From NCBI RefSeq assembly GCF_002943525.1, contig NZ_CP025394.1, positions 744,001 through 808,000 on the forward strand: a stretch of DNA of 64,000 bases. Reading direction: 5' to 3'. Below, piece by piece: positions 8,269 through 15,619 of this stretch. A program made the position numbers and the translations under genes. Position 1 is the stretch's first letter. Every line of letters begins with the position of its first letter. The notes under the pieces were generated by a model that was given only the letters and a program-made list of their open reading frames with translations, did no database searches and was not told where the DNA came from. This stretch comes from Kitasatospora sp. MMS16-BH015 (GTDB lineage Bacteria; Actinomycetota; Actinomycetes; Streptomycetales; Streptomycetaceae).

Positions 8269-8300
8269 GGTTGCATTTTAGTGCAACCCTTCGCAGGGTT
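8269..8300. promoter_or_regulatory. Lrp-type operator palindromes
   Basis: GGTTGCA (8269-8275) and TGCAACC (8282-8288) form a perfect 7-bp inverted repeat with a 6-bp AT-rich centre, the TTGCA-N-TGCAA layout favoured by Lrp/AsnC proteins. It abuts a second palindrome, AACCC (8285-8289) and GGGTT (8296-8300). Both lie in the divergent space between the Lrp gene and the gene at 8376, the only AT-rich part of that gap. Confidence 0.65.
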
Positions 8301-8375
8301 ATGACGCCCCGTCGGCGGGAAGTGCTGCTGGTGGCCGCGTCCGGACGGGTTGCGGCCCGATCCGAGGGGGATCAC

Positions 8376-8723
8376 ATGCCTGCCACTGACCAGCGCGCAC
8401 GCGGCGCGGAGGACTCACTGCTCGACGCCGGGTACCCCGGGGTGGACCCGGGCGAGCCGGAGGACTGGGAGATCGTCCGGGTGCACTGCCCGTCCTGCGA
8501 CCGCCCCATCGCGCTGATCGGCGACGAGGAGCGGCTCCCCCAGCACGCCGCCGTGCCGCGCCCCTTCCACCCGTTCTCCACCACCGTCTGCCCGGGCTCC
8601 GGCTCGGCGACGGACGACCTGACCGAGTGCGACGAGGCCGTCGGCCCGGACTGCCCGTCGGTGCTGCTCAGCCTCCCCAGCGCGCTCGACTGGCGCACCC
8701 AGCCGTTCTCGCACGCCAAGTAA
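8376..8723 (+). CDS. Small conserved-type protein with a CPSC zinc-ribbon-like motif
   Basis: Protein of 115 residues beginning MPATDQRARGAEDSLLDAGY. It has an acidic N-terminus, WEIVRVHCPSCDRPIALIGDEERLPQH in the middle, where CPSC may be half of a metal site, and later TTVCPGSG and LTECDEAVG cysteines that could complete it. I do not recognise a named family; it resembles uncharacterised Streptomyces proteins. The ATG follows a GAGGGGGATCAC leader, a clear ribosome binding site. It is divergent from the Lrp gene and ends at the second intergenic repeat locus. Coding seems real because the composition (several Trp, balanced acidic and basic residues) is protein-like. Confidence 0.7.
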   Translation: MPATDQRARGAEDSLLDAGYPGVDPGEPEDWEIVRVHCPSCDRPIALIGDEERLPQHAAVPRPFHPFSTTVCPGSGSATDDLTECDEAVGPDCPSVLLSLPSALDWRTQPFSHAK

Positions 8724-8745
8724 AGCGCTCCGCGCCCACCGGACG

Positions 8746-8915
8746 TTGCACCATCAGCGGCGCGAGGAACTGCGCGAGGCCGGAAGAAGCCGAGTAGCAG
8801 CTCCCGCCAAGTAGCCAGTTGCACTGTCCAGGGGCGCGGGGAACTGCGCGCTGCGGAAGGCTCAAGGTCCGAGTCTTCCGAGCTCGCGCAGTTCCCCGCG
8901 CCCCTGATAGTGCAA
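8746..8915. repeat. Intergenic inverted repeat element, locus 2 (three copies)
   Basis: Between the convergent stops at 8723 and 8921 there are a degenerate forward copy (8746-8776, TTGCACCATCAGCGGCGCGA), a full forward copy (8819-8850, TTGCACTGTCCAGGGGCGCG) and an inverted copy (8885-8915, ending CCCCTGATAGTGCAA). The last two form a long hairpin with an inner stem CGGAAG (8854-8859) and CTTCCG (8875-8880). It could serve as a bidirectional terminator for the two genes. Same family as 5880-6052. Confidence 0.88.
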
Positions 8916-8920
8916 CCCCC

Positions 8921-10081
8921 CTACTTGGTGAGGTGACGGCCGATCACCAGGCGCTGGATCTGGTTGGTGCCCTCGACGATCTGCAGCACCTTGGCCTCGC
9001 GCATGTACCGCTCCGCCGGGTAGTCCTGGGTGTAGCCGTAGCCGCCGAGCACCTGGACGGCGTCCGTGGTGACCTTCATCGCGGCGTCGGTGCAGAAGAG
9101 CTTCGCCATCGCGGCCTCCTTCGAGAAGGAGAGCCCGGCGTCACGGCGGCGGGCGGCTGCGAGGTAGAGGGAGCGGCCTGCCTCGATCTGGGTGGCCATG
9201 TCGGCGAGCATGAAGGACAGGCCCTGGAAGTCGGCGATCCGGCGGCCGAACTGCTCCCGGGTGCCCGCGTAGTCGACCGCCAGGTCGAGCGCGGCCTGGG
9301 CCACACCGATCGCGCAGGCGGCGATGCCGAGCCGGCCCGAGTCGAGGGCCGAGAGGGCGATCTGGAAGCCCTGTCCCTCCTCGCCGATCAGGCGCTCCCG
9401 CCCCACCCGGACGCCGTCGAAGTGCAGCTGGGCGGTGGGCGAGGAGGTCATGCCCATCTTGTGCTCCGGCGGCGCCGCCGAGAAGCCCTCGGCCCCGGCC
9501 GGGACGAGCAGGCAGCTGATGCCGCGCGAGCCGTCGTCGCTGGTGCGCACCATGGAGCTGTAGAAGTCGGCGTGCCCGCCGTGGGTGATCCACGCCTTGG
9601 TGCCGCTGATCACGTACTCCTCGCCGTCCAGCTCCGCGCGGGTGCGCAGCGCGGCGGCGTCGGAGCCGGACTGCGGCTCGGAGAGGCAGTAGGCGCCGAG
9701 CTGCTCGCCGCCGAGCATGCCGGGGAGCCAGCGGTCGCGCTGCTCGTCGCTGCCGAAGGTGGCGAGGGCGTGGCAGGAGAGGGTGTGCACACTGACGCCG
9801 AGGCCGACGGCCAGCCAGCCGGCGGCCAGCTCCTCCAGGACCTGGAGGTAGACCTCGTAGGGCTGCTCGCCGCCGCCGTACTGCTCGCCGTACGGGAGCG
9901 AGAGCAGGCCGGCCTCGCCGAGGGTGCGGAAGGCGTCGCGGGGGAAGCGGCCGGCGGCCTCGTCCTCGGCGGCCCGGGGGGCGAGCTCGCGCTGGACCAG
10001 GTCGCGGGTGAGGCCGAGCAGTTCGCGGGCCTCGTCACTGGGCAGCTGGCGGTCGACAGGCTTGGCAGGAGCGGGGCTCAT
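8921..10081 (-). CDS. Acyl-CoA dehydrogenase
   Basis: Protein of 386 residues, the normal length for a soluble FAD-dependent acyl-CoA dehydrogenase that introduces the alpha-beta double bond in acyl-CoA. Order of motifs: N-terminal helical domain, AYCLSEPQSGSDAAALRT (flavin/substrate loop), the beta domain with KAWITHGGHAD, and the C-terminal helical domain with FGRRIADFQ, QVLGGYGYTQDYPAERYMREAKV and the EGTNQIQR segment. The Glu of IVEGTNQIQ is the position used as catalytic base in the short-chain/bacterial members. No partner genes for beta-oxidation are adjacent. A 16-bp perfect palindrome at 10170-10185 is placed to control it. Confidence 0.93.
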   Translation of the reverse strand: MSPAPAKPVDRQLPSDEARELLGLTRDLVQRELAPRAAEDEAAGRFPRDAFRTLGEAGLLSLPYGEQYGGGEQPYEVYLQVLEELAAGWLAVGLGVSVHTLSCHALATFGSDEQRDRWLPGMLGGEQLGAYCLSEPQSGSDAAALRTRAELDGEEYVISGTKAWITHGGHADFYSSMVRTSDDGSRGISCLLVPAGAEGFSAAPPEHKMGMTSSPTAQLHFDGVRVGRERLIGEEGQGFQIALSALDSGRLGIAACAIGVAQAALDLAVDYAGTREQFGRRIADFQGLSFMLADMATQIEAGRSLYLAAARRRDAGLSFSKEAAMAKLFCTDAAMKVTTDAVQVLGGYGYTQDYPAERYMREAKVLQIVEGTNQIQRLVIGRHLTK

Positions 10082-10169
10082 GAGGGCTTGGGCCTCCTCG
10101 ATCGGGCACCGCGGACCTGGGGTGGCGGACGCGGCACGGGGGTGGACGCCCGACCGGCACCGGATTGCG

Positions 10170-10185
10170 GTGAACGGCCGTTCAC
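10170..10185. promoter_or_regulatory. 16-bp palindromic operator upstream of the acyl-CoA dehydrogenase
   Basis: GTGAACGGCCGTTCAC is a perfect palindrome located 89 bp before the start of the acyl-CoA dehydrogenase and 120 bp before the divergent kinase-like gene. Its size and TGAAC/GTTCA half-sites are like those bound by TetR-family regulators of fatty-acid catabolism, but no such regulator gene is near. Confidence 0.55.
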
Positions 10186-10307
10186 AGGCGTGGCGATGCG
10201 AGTATGCCCGATCGGGGCGCCGCCGTCACGGGCCCGGGGCACACCTTCGCAGGTCGCCGCCCCTGCCGGCCCCGCTCCGGCCCCGGCCGAACACCTAGGC
10301 TGGGCGG

Positions 10308-10913
10308 GTGACCGCATCCGAGCTGCTCCCCCTCGCCGACCGCCTCCGGGCGCTGCCGCCCTCCTGCGGGCGGGTGCGGCTGATCGGGGTGGACGGGCAC
10401 GCCGGGTCGGGGAAGACCACCTTCGCCGGGCGGCTGGCCGAGGCGTTGGGCGGGGCGCCGGTGGTGCACCTGGACGACCTGGCCACCCATGCCGAGCCCT
10501 TCGGCTGGGTCGGGCGGCTGCGCGAGCAGCTGATCGAGCCGCTGGCCCGGGGCGAGGTCGCCCGGCACGGGGTGTACGACTGGGTCGAGCGGCGGTTCGC
10601 CTCGGTGCGGGAGGTGCCGGCGGCGCCGGTGGTGCTGGTGGAGGGGGTGGGGACCGGGCGACGGGCGGTGCGGCCCTGGCTGGCCGAGCTGGTCTGGATG
10701 GAGCTGCCCGCCCCGGAGGCCCGGGCCCGGGGCGAGCTGCGGGACGGCCCCGAGCTGGCCGAGTTCTGGGTGGGCTGGGCCGCCGCCGAGGCCGCCCACT
10801 TCGCCGCCGACCCGAGCCGCCCGCACGCCGGCCTGCTGGTGGACGGCCGCACCGGCCGCCCGCTCGACACCCGCGCGGACCGAGCCACGGACCGAGCCGC
10901 GGACCGCGCCTAG
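10308..10913 (+). CDS. Uridine-kinase-like P-loop protein
   Basis: Protein of 201 residues with a Walker A motif near residue 30 (GVDGHAGSGKTTFAGRLAEAL), a DDLATHAEPFGW segment corresponding to the substrate loop of the uridine kinase/phosphoribulokinase-like group, and a strand VVLVEGVGTGRRAVRPWLAELVW. The C-terminus ends in a repeated RADRATDRAADRA tail. Actual substrate unknown; family members phosphorylate nucleosides or related small molecules. The GTG start at 10308 is preceded by a -10-like TAGGCT at 10296-10301 with 6 bp between, so the message is probably leaderless. Confidence 0.8.
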   Translation: MTASELLPLADRLRALPPSCGRVRLIGVDGHAGSGKTTFAGRLAEALGGAPVVHLDDLATHAEPFGWVGRLREQLIEPLARGEVARHGVYDWVERRFASVREVPAAPVVLVEGVGTGRRAVRPWLAELVWMELPAPEARARGELRDGPELAEFWVGWAAAEAAHFAADPSRPHAGLLVDGRTGRPLDTRADRATDRAADRA

Positions 10914-11116
10914 ACCCTTCGCGAGCGCCGCACCGACCCCACCCGTACCGGGTTCTGACGGGCTGCGCCGCAGGGCCTTGACCGCCCGGTGTGCCCGAAA
11001 TAGGTTCTCCCCGTGGCGGGATGCCGGTCCGTCCCGCACCCGCAGAGCTGCGGCGTTCTCGGCTCCTTCCCCCGTGAGCCGAGGGCGCCGCACTGCTCCC
11101 GCTCGGCTCCCAGGTA

Positions 11117-11157
11117 GCGATCAGGTGGCGATCAGACAGCGATCAGCTCGCGACCAG
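11117..11157. repeat. Four direct repeats phased at exactly 11 bp
   Basis: GCGATCAG starts at 11117, 11128 and 11139, and a fourth variant, GCGACCAG, at 11150. The spacing of exactly 11 bp, one helical turn, puts all copies on the same DNA face. This lies in the 438-bp gap between the kinase-like gene and the AAA ATPase gene, about 95 bp before a likely -10 (TACGAT, 11251-11256). I see nothing gene-like elsewhere in the gap. Confidence 0.75.
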
Positions 11158-11351
11158 CCGGGGGTCAGGATTTCCACCTGGACCCCAACCACCCAGTGGC
11201 GGCTTTGATTTGAGCCTGCGCGGCACCCTTCCGGATCAGCTCCGCGCCGGTACGATTCCTCATGACGACGCGGACGCGTCTCGGGGCGTCGCGGGTCCGG
11301 CACTGGCCACGCCCGGCACCGGCCCTCGAAACACACACCGGGGGGCGTGAG

Positions 11352-13271
11352 TTGACAGTGGAGAGTTCAGAGCAGCCCGGGGCGAACAGACTGGCCGACC
11401 GGGCCTGGCTCCGTGCGATGGACGCCTACGCCGCAGGCGCGTACGCGCGCGCGGAGGAGGAGTTCCGGGCGGCCGTCCGGCTCGATCCGGGGATGGCGGA
11501 CGCCTGGCTCGGCCTGCACGCGCTGCGCTGCGACACCTCGGGGGCCCTGCTGGCGATGTACCGGCACCGGGAGCGCTTCGGCGAGCAGCGGGCCCGGCAC
11601 CGCCGGCCGCTCAGCTCCTGGTACTGGCTGGGCTGGTGGGTGCAGCCGGTGCTGGAGGACGCCCGGGACCTGACCCTGGCGCACGCCTCGCACTGGCTGG
11701 ACGGGCGCCATCTCACCGAGCTGGACCGGGCGTTGGCGGCCTGCCCGCCGGTCGACCAGGACACCTCGGTGCGCTTCCTGCACGCCTGCCGCTCCTACCT
11801 GCTCAAGGACTGGGAGCAGCTGATCCGCGACACCGACCGGCTGCTCGACGACTCGCTGCTCGGCATCGAGGCGGGCCTGTTCGGCGGCATGGCCCGCGTC
11901 CGGCTGGACATGTGCGCCCAGGCGCAGCGGCCGCTCTCCGCCTCGCTGGCCCGCTGCCGTTCGGAGCAGCCGCAGCGCAAGGAGCTGCGGTACTGGCTGG
12001 CCCGGGCCTACGAGGGGGCCGGCCGCAGCGCGGCGGCGCTGCCGCTCTACCGGGCGGTGCACCGGGCCGATCCGGCCTTCATGGACACCGCCGCCCGGCT
12101 GGCGGCGATCTCCACCGAGGACGGGCTGCTCTTCTGCGCCGACCAGGATCCGGGCGGGAGCCCGGGCGAACTCGGCCTCACCGAGCAGGAGTTCGACGGC
12201 GAGTACGGCTACGCCCCGACCGAGTACAGCGAGCCGGCCGAGCCCCCGGCCGACGCGGCGGCCGGCGAGGCCGAGCCGGCGGAGGGCCCGGCCGAGCCGC
12301 AGGCCACCCCCGAGCGGGCGACCGACTCCGCCGGGGCTCCGGGCGCCACCCTGCGCGCGGCGGGCCCGGCGGCCCGCTCGGCCCTCCAGCCGGCCGAGGC
12401 CGGGGCGGTCCGTGGCAGCCAGGGCCTGGAGGCGGCCCTCTCCGCCCTGGAGCAGATGGTCGGGCTCGACCCGGTCAAGCGCCAAGTACGGGCACTCTCG
12501 GCCCAGTTGCGGATGTCCCGGCTCCGCGCCGACCAGGGGCTGCCGGTGCAGCCGCCGAAGCGGCACTTCGTCTTCTCCGGCCCCTCTGGCACCGGCAAGA
12601 CCACGGTGGCCCGCATCCTGGGCCAGGTCTTCCACGCCCTCGGGCTGCTCTCCGGCGACCACCTGGTGGAGGCCCAACGCGCCGACCTGGTCGGCGAGTT
12701 CCTCGGCCAGACGGCGGTCAAGGCGAACGAGCTGATCGACTCCGCACTGGACGGCGTGCTCTTCATAGACGAGGCGTACAGCCTCTCCAACTCCGGCTAC
12801 AGCAAGGGCGACGCGTACGGCGACGAGGCCCTGCAGGTGCTGCTCAAGCGGGCCGAGGACAACCGCGACCGACTGGTGGTGATCCTGGCGGGCTACCCGG
12901 AGGGGATGAACCGCCTGCTCGCCACCAACCCCGGCCTGAACTCCCGCTTCACCACCCGGGTCGACTTCCCCAGCTACCGCCCGGCCGAACTCACCGCCAT
13001 CGGCCGCACCCTGGCGGCCGGCAACCGGGACGGCTGGGATCCGGACGCGGCCGAGGAGCTGGCCAGCATCTGCGCCCACGTGGTCGGCGAGGGCTGGATA
13101 GACGAGCTGGGCAACGGCCGCTTCATCCGCACCCTGTACGAGAAGTCCTGCGCCTACCGCGACCTGCGGCTCTCCACCCTGCGCGAGCTCCCCACCCGGG
13201 AGGACCTCGCCACCCTCCGGCTGTCCGACCTGGTCCAGGCGTACGGGGAGCTGATCGACGGCAGGTCCTGA
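11352..13271 (+). CDS. TPR plus CbxX/CfqX-type AAA ATPase (EccA-like)
   Basis: About 639 residues. The N-terminal 270 residues are helical with TPR-like repeats (MDAYAAGAYARAEEEFRAAV, YWLARAYEGAGRSAAALPLY). An Ala/Pro/Glu-rich linker (about 295-350) leads to an AAA domain: sensor region LEQMVGLDPVKRQVRALSAQ, Walker A GPSGTGKTTVAR, Walker B GVLFIDEAYSL, and the arginine-finger region NSRFTTRVDF. This is the architecture of CbxX/CfqX and type VII EccA ATPases; no type VII secretion genes are nearby, so its client is unknown. The start is uncertain: TTG 11352 follows a GGGGGCG RBS, while ATG 11262 sits 5 bp after TACGAT and could be a leaderless start. Confidence 0.85.
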   Translation: MTVESSEQPGANRLADRAWLRAMDAYAAGAYARAEEEFRAAVRLDPGMADAWLGLHALRCDTSGALLAMYRHRERFGEQRARHRRPLSSWYWLGWWVQPVLEDARDLTLAHASHWLDGRHLTELDRALAACPPVDQDTSVRFLHACRSYLLKDWEQLIRDTDRLLDDSLLGIEAGLFGGMARVRLDMCAQAQRPLSASLARCRSEQPQRKELRYWLARAYEGAGRSAAALPLYRAVHRADPAFMDTAARLAAISTEDGLLFCADQDPGGSPGELGLTEQEFDGEYGYAPTEYSEPAEPPADAAAGEAEPAEGPAEPQATPERATDSAGAPGATLRAAGPAARSALQPAEAGAVRGSQGLEAALSALEQMVGLDPVKRQVRALSAQLRMSRLRADQGLPVQPPKRHFVFSGPSGTGKTTVARILGQVFHALGLLSGDHLVEAQRADLVGEFLGQTAVKANELIDSALDGVLFIDEAYSLSNSGYSKGDAYGDEALQVLLKRAEDNRDRLVVILAGYPEGMNRLLATNPGLNSRFTTRVDFPSYRPAELTAIGRTLAAGNRDGWDPDAAEELASICAHVVGEGWIDELGNGRFIRTLYEKSCAYRDLRLSTLRELPTREDLATLRLSDLVQAYGELIDGRS

Positions 13272-13290
13272 CCCCGGAGCACCCGGCCCC

Positions 13291-13313
13291 TTGCACCTCA
13301 CGCGGCGTGAGGG
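13291..13313 (+). promoter_or_regulatory. MerR-type operator/promoter upstream of the MerR gene
   Basis: TTGCAC (13291-13296) overlaps a perfect inverted repeat, CCTCACGC (13296-13303) and GCGTGAGG (13305-13312). MerR proteins act on dyads lying between a -35 and an unusually distant -10, usually in their own promoter; this dyad has that place and shape and ends 15 bp before the MerR start codon. A clear -10 is not visible. Confidence 0.6.
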
Positions 13314-13327
13314 TGGAAGGTGGAGCC

Positions 13328-14107
13328 ATGAACGAGCGATCGAGCTGGCGGGTGGGCGCACTCGCCGAGGCCAGCGGCCTGACCGTACGTACCTTGCACC
13401 ACTGGGACGAGATCGGGCTGCTCAAGCCCTCCGGCCGCACCTCGGCCGGGCACCGCGAGTACGACGAGGCCGACCTGGTCCGGCTCTACCAGGTGCTCAC
13501 CCTGCGCGGGCTCGGCCTCGGCCTGGAGTCGATCTCCACCTGCCTGGACGCCGGGGTGGACCCGGTCCGGCTGGTCGACGAGCACCTGGCCGGGGTCGAG
13601 CGGGCCATCGCCGAGGCCGGCGCCCTGCGGGACCGGCTGGCCCACGTGCAGGCGGAGTTGGCCGCGCAGCGCCGGCCCGGGGTGGACGCGCTGCTCGGGG
13701 TGCTCGGCGCGATGCGGGCCACCGCCCCGGTGGAGGTGCTCCGGCGCCACCTGGACGAGGACCAGCTCACCGCCCTGCGGGAGGGCGCGGCGGCGGTCGG
13801 GCCCGCCGCGCACTACCTGCTCCAGGTCGAGTGGCCCGAGCTCTACCGCCGGGCGGAGGCCCTGCGCACCGCCGGGGCCGCCCCGGACGACACCCGGGTG
13901 CTCCGCCTGGTCCGCCGGATGGACGAGCTCTCCGCCCTCTTCAACGGCGGCGACCGCCCGCTCTCCGGCGCCGTCCGCCAGGCCTGGCGCGCCGACCCCG
14001 CCGCCCTCTCCGGCCACCCCGAGGCCCCCGCCGACCAGTGGCGCACCCTCGCCGACTTCCTCGACGCCGCCCGCGCCACCCTCACCCCGAAGGAGCCCCG
14101 CCCGTGA
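13328..14107 (+). CDS. MerR-family transcriptional regulator (TipA-like)
   Basis: Protein of 259 residues. The N-terminal winged helix is textbook MerR: WRVGALAEASGLTVRTLHHWDEIGLLKPSGRTSAGHREYDEADLVRLYQV, followed by a dimerisation coiled coil around residues 75-115. The C-terminal part (about 150-259) is helical and resembles the effector-binding region of TipAL/SkgA proteins, which bind hydrophobic drugs or peptides. The start at 13328 has a GGTGGAGCC leader. It overlaps the next small membrane protein gene by 4 nt (GTGA), so both are translated together, and a MerR operator lies upstream, so the pair is likely autoregulated. Confidence 0.9.
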   Translation: MNERSSWRVGALAEASGLTVRTLHHWDEIGLLKPSGRTSAGHREYDEADLVRLYQVLTLRGLGLGLESISTCLDAGVDPVRLVDEHLAGVERAIAEAGALRDRLAHVQAELAAQRRPGVDALLGVLGAMRATAPVEVLRRHLDEDQLTALREGAAAVGPAAHYLLQVEWPELYRRAEALRTAGAAPDDTRVLRLVRRMDELSALFNGGDRPLSGAVRQAWRADPAALSGHPEAPADQWRTLADFLDAARATLTPKEPRP

Positions 14108-14289
14108 ACACCCCCACCCGCCTGCGCATCGCCACCCTCGGCACCCTCCCCACCCTCCTGGTCGCCCTCCTCGCCCTCCTCCCCCTCACCGCCACCGGCC
14201 TCACCCCCTGGCCCGTCCTCCCGGCCGTGGTCCTCTCCCTGGCTGTCCAGGTGGCGATCACCCACCTCCGCCTCTGCCGACGCCGCTAG
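14104..14289 (+). CDS. Small two-helix membrane protein coupled to the MerR gene
   Basis: Encodes 61 residues from a GTG whose codon overlaps the MerR stop (GTGA). Two hydrophobic stretches are clear: IATLGTLPTLLVALLALLPL and WPVLPAVVLSLAVQVAITHL, ending CRRR. I recognise no family. Translational coupling to a drug-type MerR regulator suggests a membrane-associated role in the same response, but this is inference. Its stop and that of the convergent esterase share a CTAG, giving a 4-nt tail-to-tail overlap. Confidence 0.6.
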   Translation: MNTPTRLRIATLGTLPTLLVALLALLPLTATGLTPWPVLPAVVLSLAVQVAITHLRLCRRR

Positions 14290-15536
14290 GCCTTCTTCGG
14301 GCCCGGGGTGCCGAGTTGGGTGGAGAGCCAGGGGAGGGCCTCGGCGAAGGCGGTGGCGGCGAACTGCCAGGTGTGGGCGCCGGGGCCCGAGGTGACGTGG
14401 GTGGCGATGCCGTCCTTGCGGGCCGCGGCGTCGAGTTGGTGGGCCTGCTTGAGGTGGGCGGCCTCCTGGTCACCGCTCTCGAACCAGCCGGAGACGCCCT
14501 TGTAGTGGTGGCGGTGCTGGCCGAGCACGGTGAGCGGGTCGTGGGCCGCCCAGGCCGCCGCGTCGCCGCCGTAGAGCTTGTCGATGGTCTGCTGCTTGTC
14601 GCCGGTGTTGGGGCCGATGTCGCCCGAGATGTCCTCGAAGTGGGCGAAGGTCTCGGGGTGTTCGACCGCGAGGTCGACGGCGCAGGTGCCGCCCATCGAC
14701 CAGCCGACCACGCCCCACTTGTGCGGGTCGGTGGCGGTGCCGAAGGTCTTCTCCACGTACGGGGGCACGTCCTTGACCAGGTGGTCCTCGGCGTGGCCGG
14801 CCGGGCCGTCCACGCACTCGGTGTCCACCCGGAACCCGCCCGTCGCGTCCGCGAAGACCAGCACCGGCGCGAAGCCGTGGTGCGCGGCGGCGAAGGCGTC
14901 CACCGTCTTGACCGCGCTGCCGGCCCGCACCCAGTTGTCGGGGGCGGAGAACTCGCCGCCGATCATCTCGATCACCGGCAGCTTGGGCCGGTGGGTGGAG
15001 CGGAACCAGGCGGGCGGCAGGTAGACCAGTTCGGGGCGGTGGGCGAAGCCGCTGGCGGTGTCGGGGATGTCCACCTGGACGATCCGGCCGGTGGTGGTGC
15101 GGCCCGTCAGGCTGCCCAGCTGGGCCAGGGTGACCTGCTGGGGCAGCGGGTCACCGGAGAGGCTGCCGACGGCGTCCGCCACGGTCGGGAAGTAGCCGGT
15201 GGAGACGTTGAGCGCGTTGGCGCCGGAGACCACCGCGAGCAGCGCGGCGACCGGGGCCAGCACCCGCCGCCACCAGCCGGCCCCGCGCCAGCCGAGGCCA
15301 AGGGCGAGCAGCGCGGCGAAGGCCGCCGCGAGCCAGCCCCAGAGCTGCCAGGGCACCGGATCGGTGACCCCGGCCAGGTGCACCCAGACCGCCGCCCCGG
15401 CGGTGAGCAGCATGGCCGCCCCGACCACCCAGGGCAGCCGCCCGCCCCGCCGCCGCCCGAGCACGCCGAGCAGCGCGAGGGCGGCGGCGGCCTGCACGCC
15501 CCAGGGGAACCAGCCGTCCAGCAGCGACACGTTCAT
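14286..15536 (-). CDS. Membrane-anchored esterase of the antigen-85/esterase-D fold
   Basis: Protein of 416 residues. Residues 1-115 carry about four hydrophobic segments (WGVQAAAALALLGVL, WVVGAAMLLTAGAAVWVHL, LWGWLAAAFAALLALGL, VLAPVAALLAVVSGA), then an alpha/beta-hydrolase domain from about 150. The nucleophile elbow is GVVGWSMGGTCAVDL, a later Asp lies in the FEDISGD/ESGDQEA region, and the catalytic His is likely in GPGAHTWQFAATAF. This matches Streptomyces 'alpha/beta hydrolase-fold' proteins related to mycolyltransferases; the hydrolase domain would face outside. Substrate unknown. Start at the ATG at 15536. Confidence 0.85.
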   Translation of the reverse strand: MNVSLLDGWFPWGVQAAAALALLGVLGRRRGGRLPWVVGAAMLLTAGAAVWVHLAGVTDPVPWQLWGWLAAAFAALLALGLGWRGAGWWRRVLAPVAALLAVVSGANALNVSTGYFPTVADAVGSLSGDPLPQQVTLAQLGSLTGRTTTGRIVQVDIPDTASGFAHRPELVYLPPAWFRSTHRPKLPVIEMIGGEFSAPDNWVRAGSAVKTVDAFAAAHHGFAPVLVFADATGGFRVDTECVDGPAGHAEDHLVKDVPPYVEKTFGTATDPHKWGVVGWSMGGTCAVDLAVEHPETFAHFEDISGDIGPNTGDKQQTIDKLYGGDAAAWAAHDPLTVLGQHRHHYKGVSGWFESGDQEAAHLKQAHQLDAAARKDGIATHVTSGPGAHTWQFAATAFAEALPWLSTQLGTPGPKKA

Positions 15537-15619
15537 CCGGCGAGCGTAGCCAGCCGCCGCCCGCCGGACCGAGCATTCGCACAGCTCTGCGACAGCCCTG
15601 TGACAGAGCCGCGCGGCAG

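Noticed and set aside
5994..8723. A 909-codon forward frame through the amidohydrolase and Lrp genes
   Set aside because: Only its last 115 codons (from 8376) look like protein; the rest is antisense to recognised genes and runs through the intergenic repeats.
11117..11157. CRISPR-like array
   Set aside because: Repeats are only 8 bp with 3-bp spacers; they fit a protein-binding site, not a CRISPR. No cas genes occur in the window.
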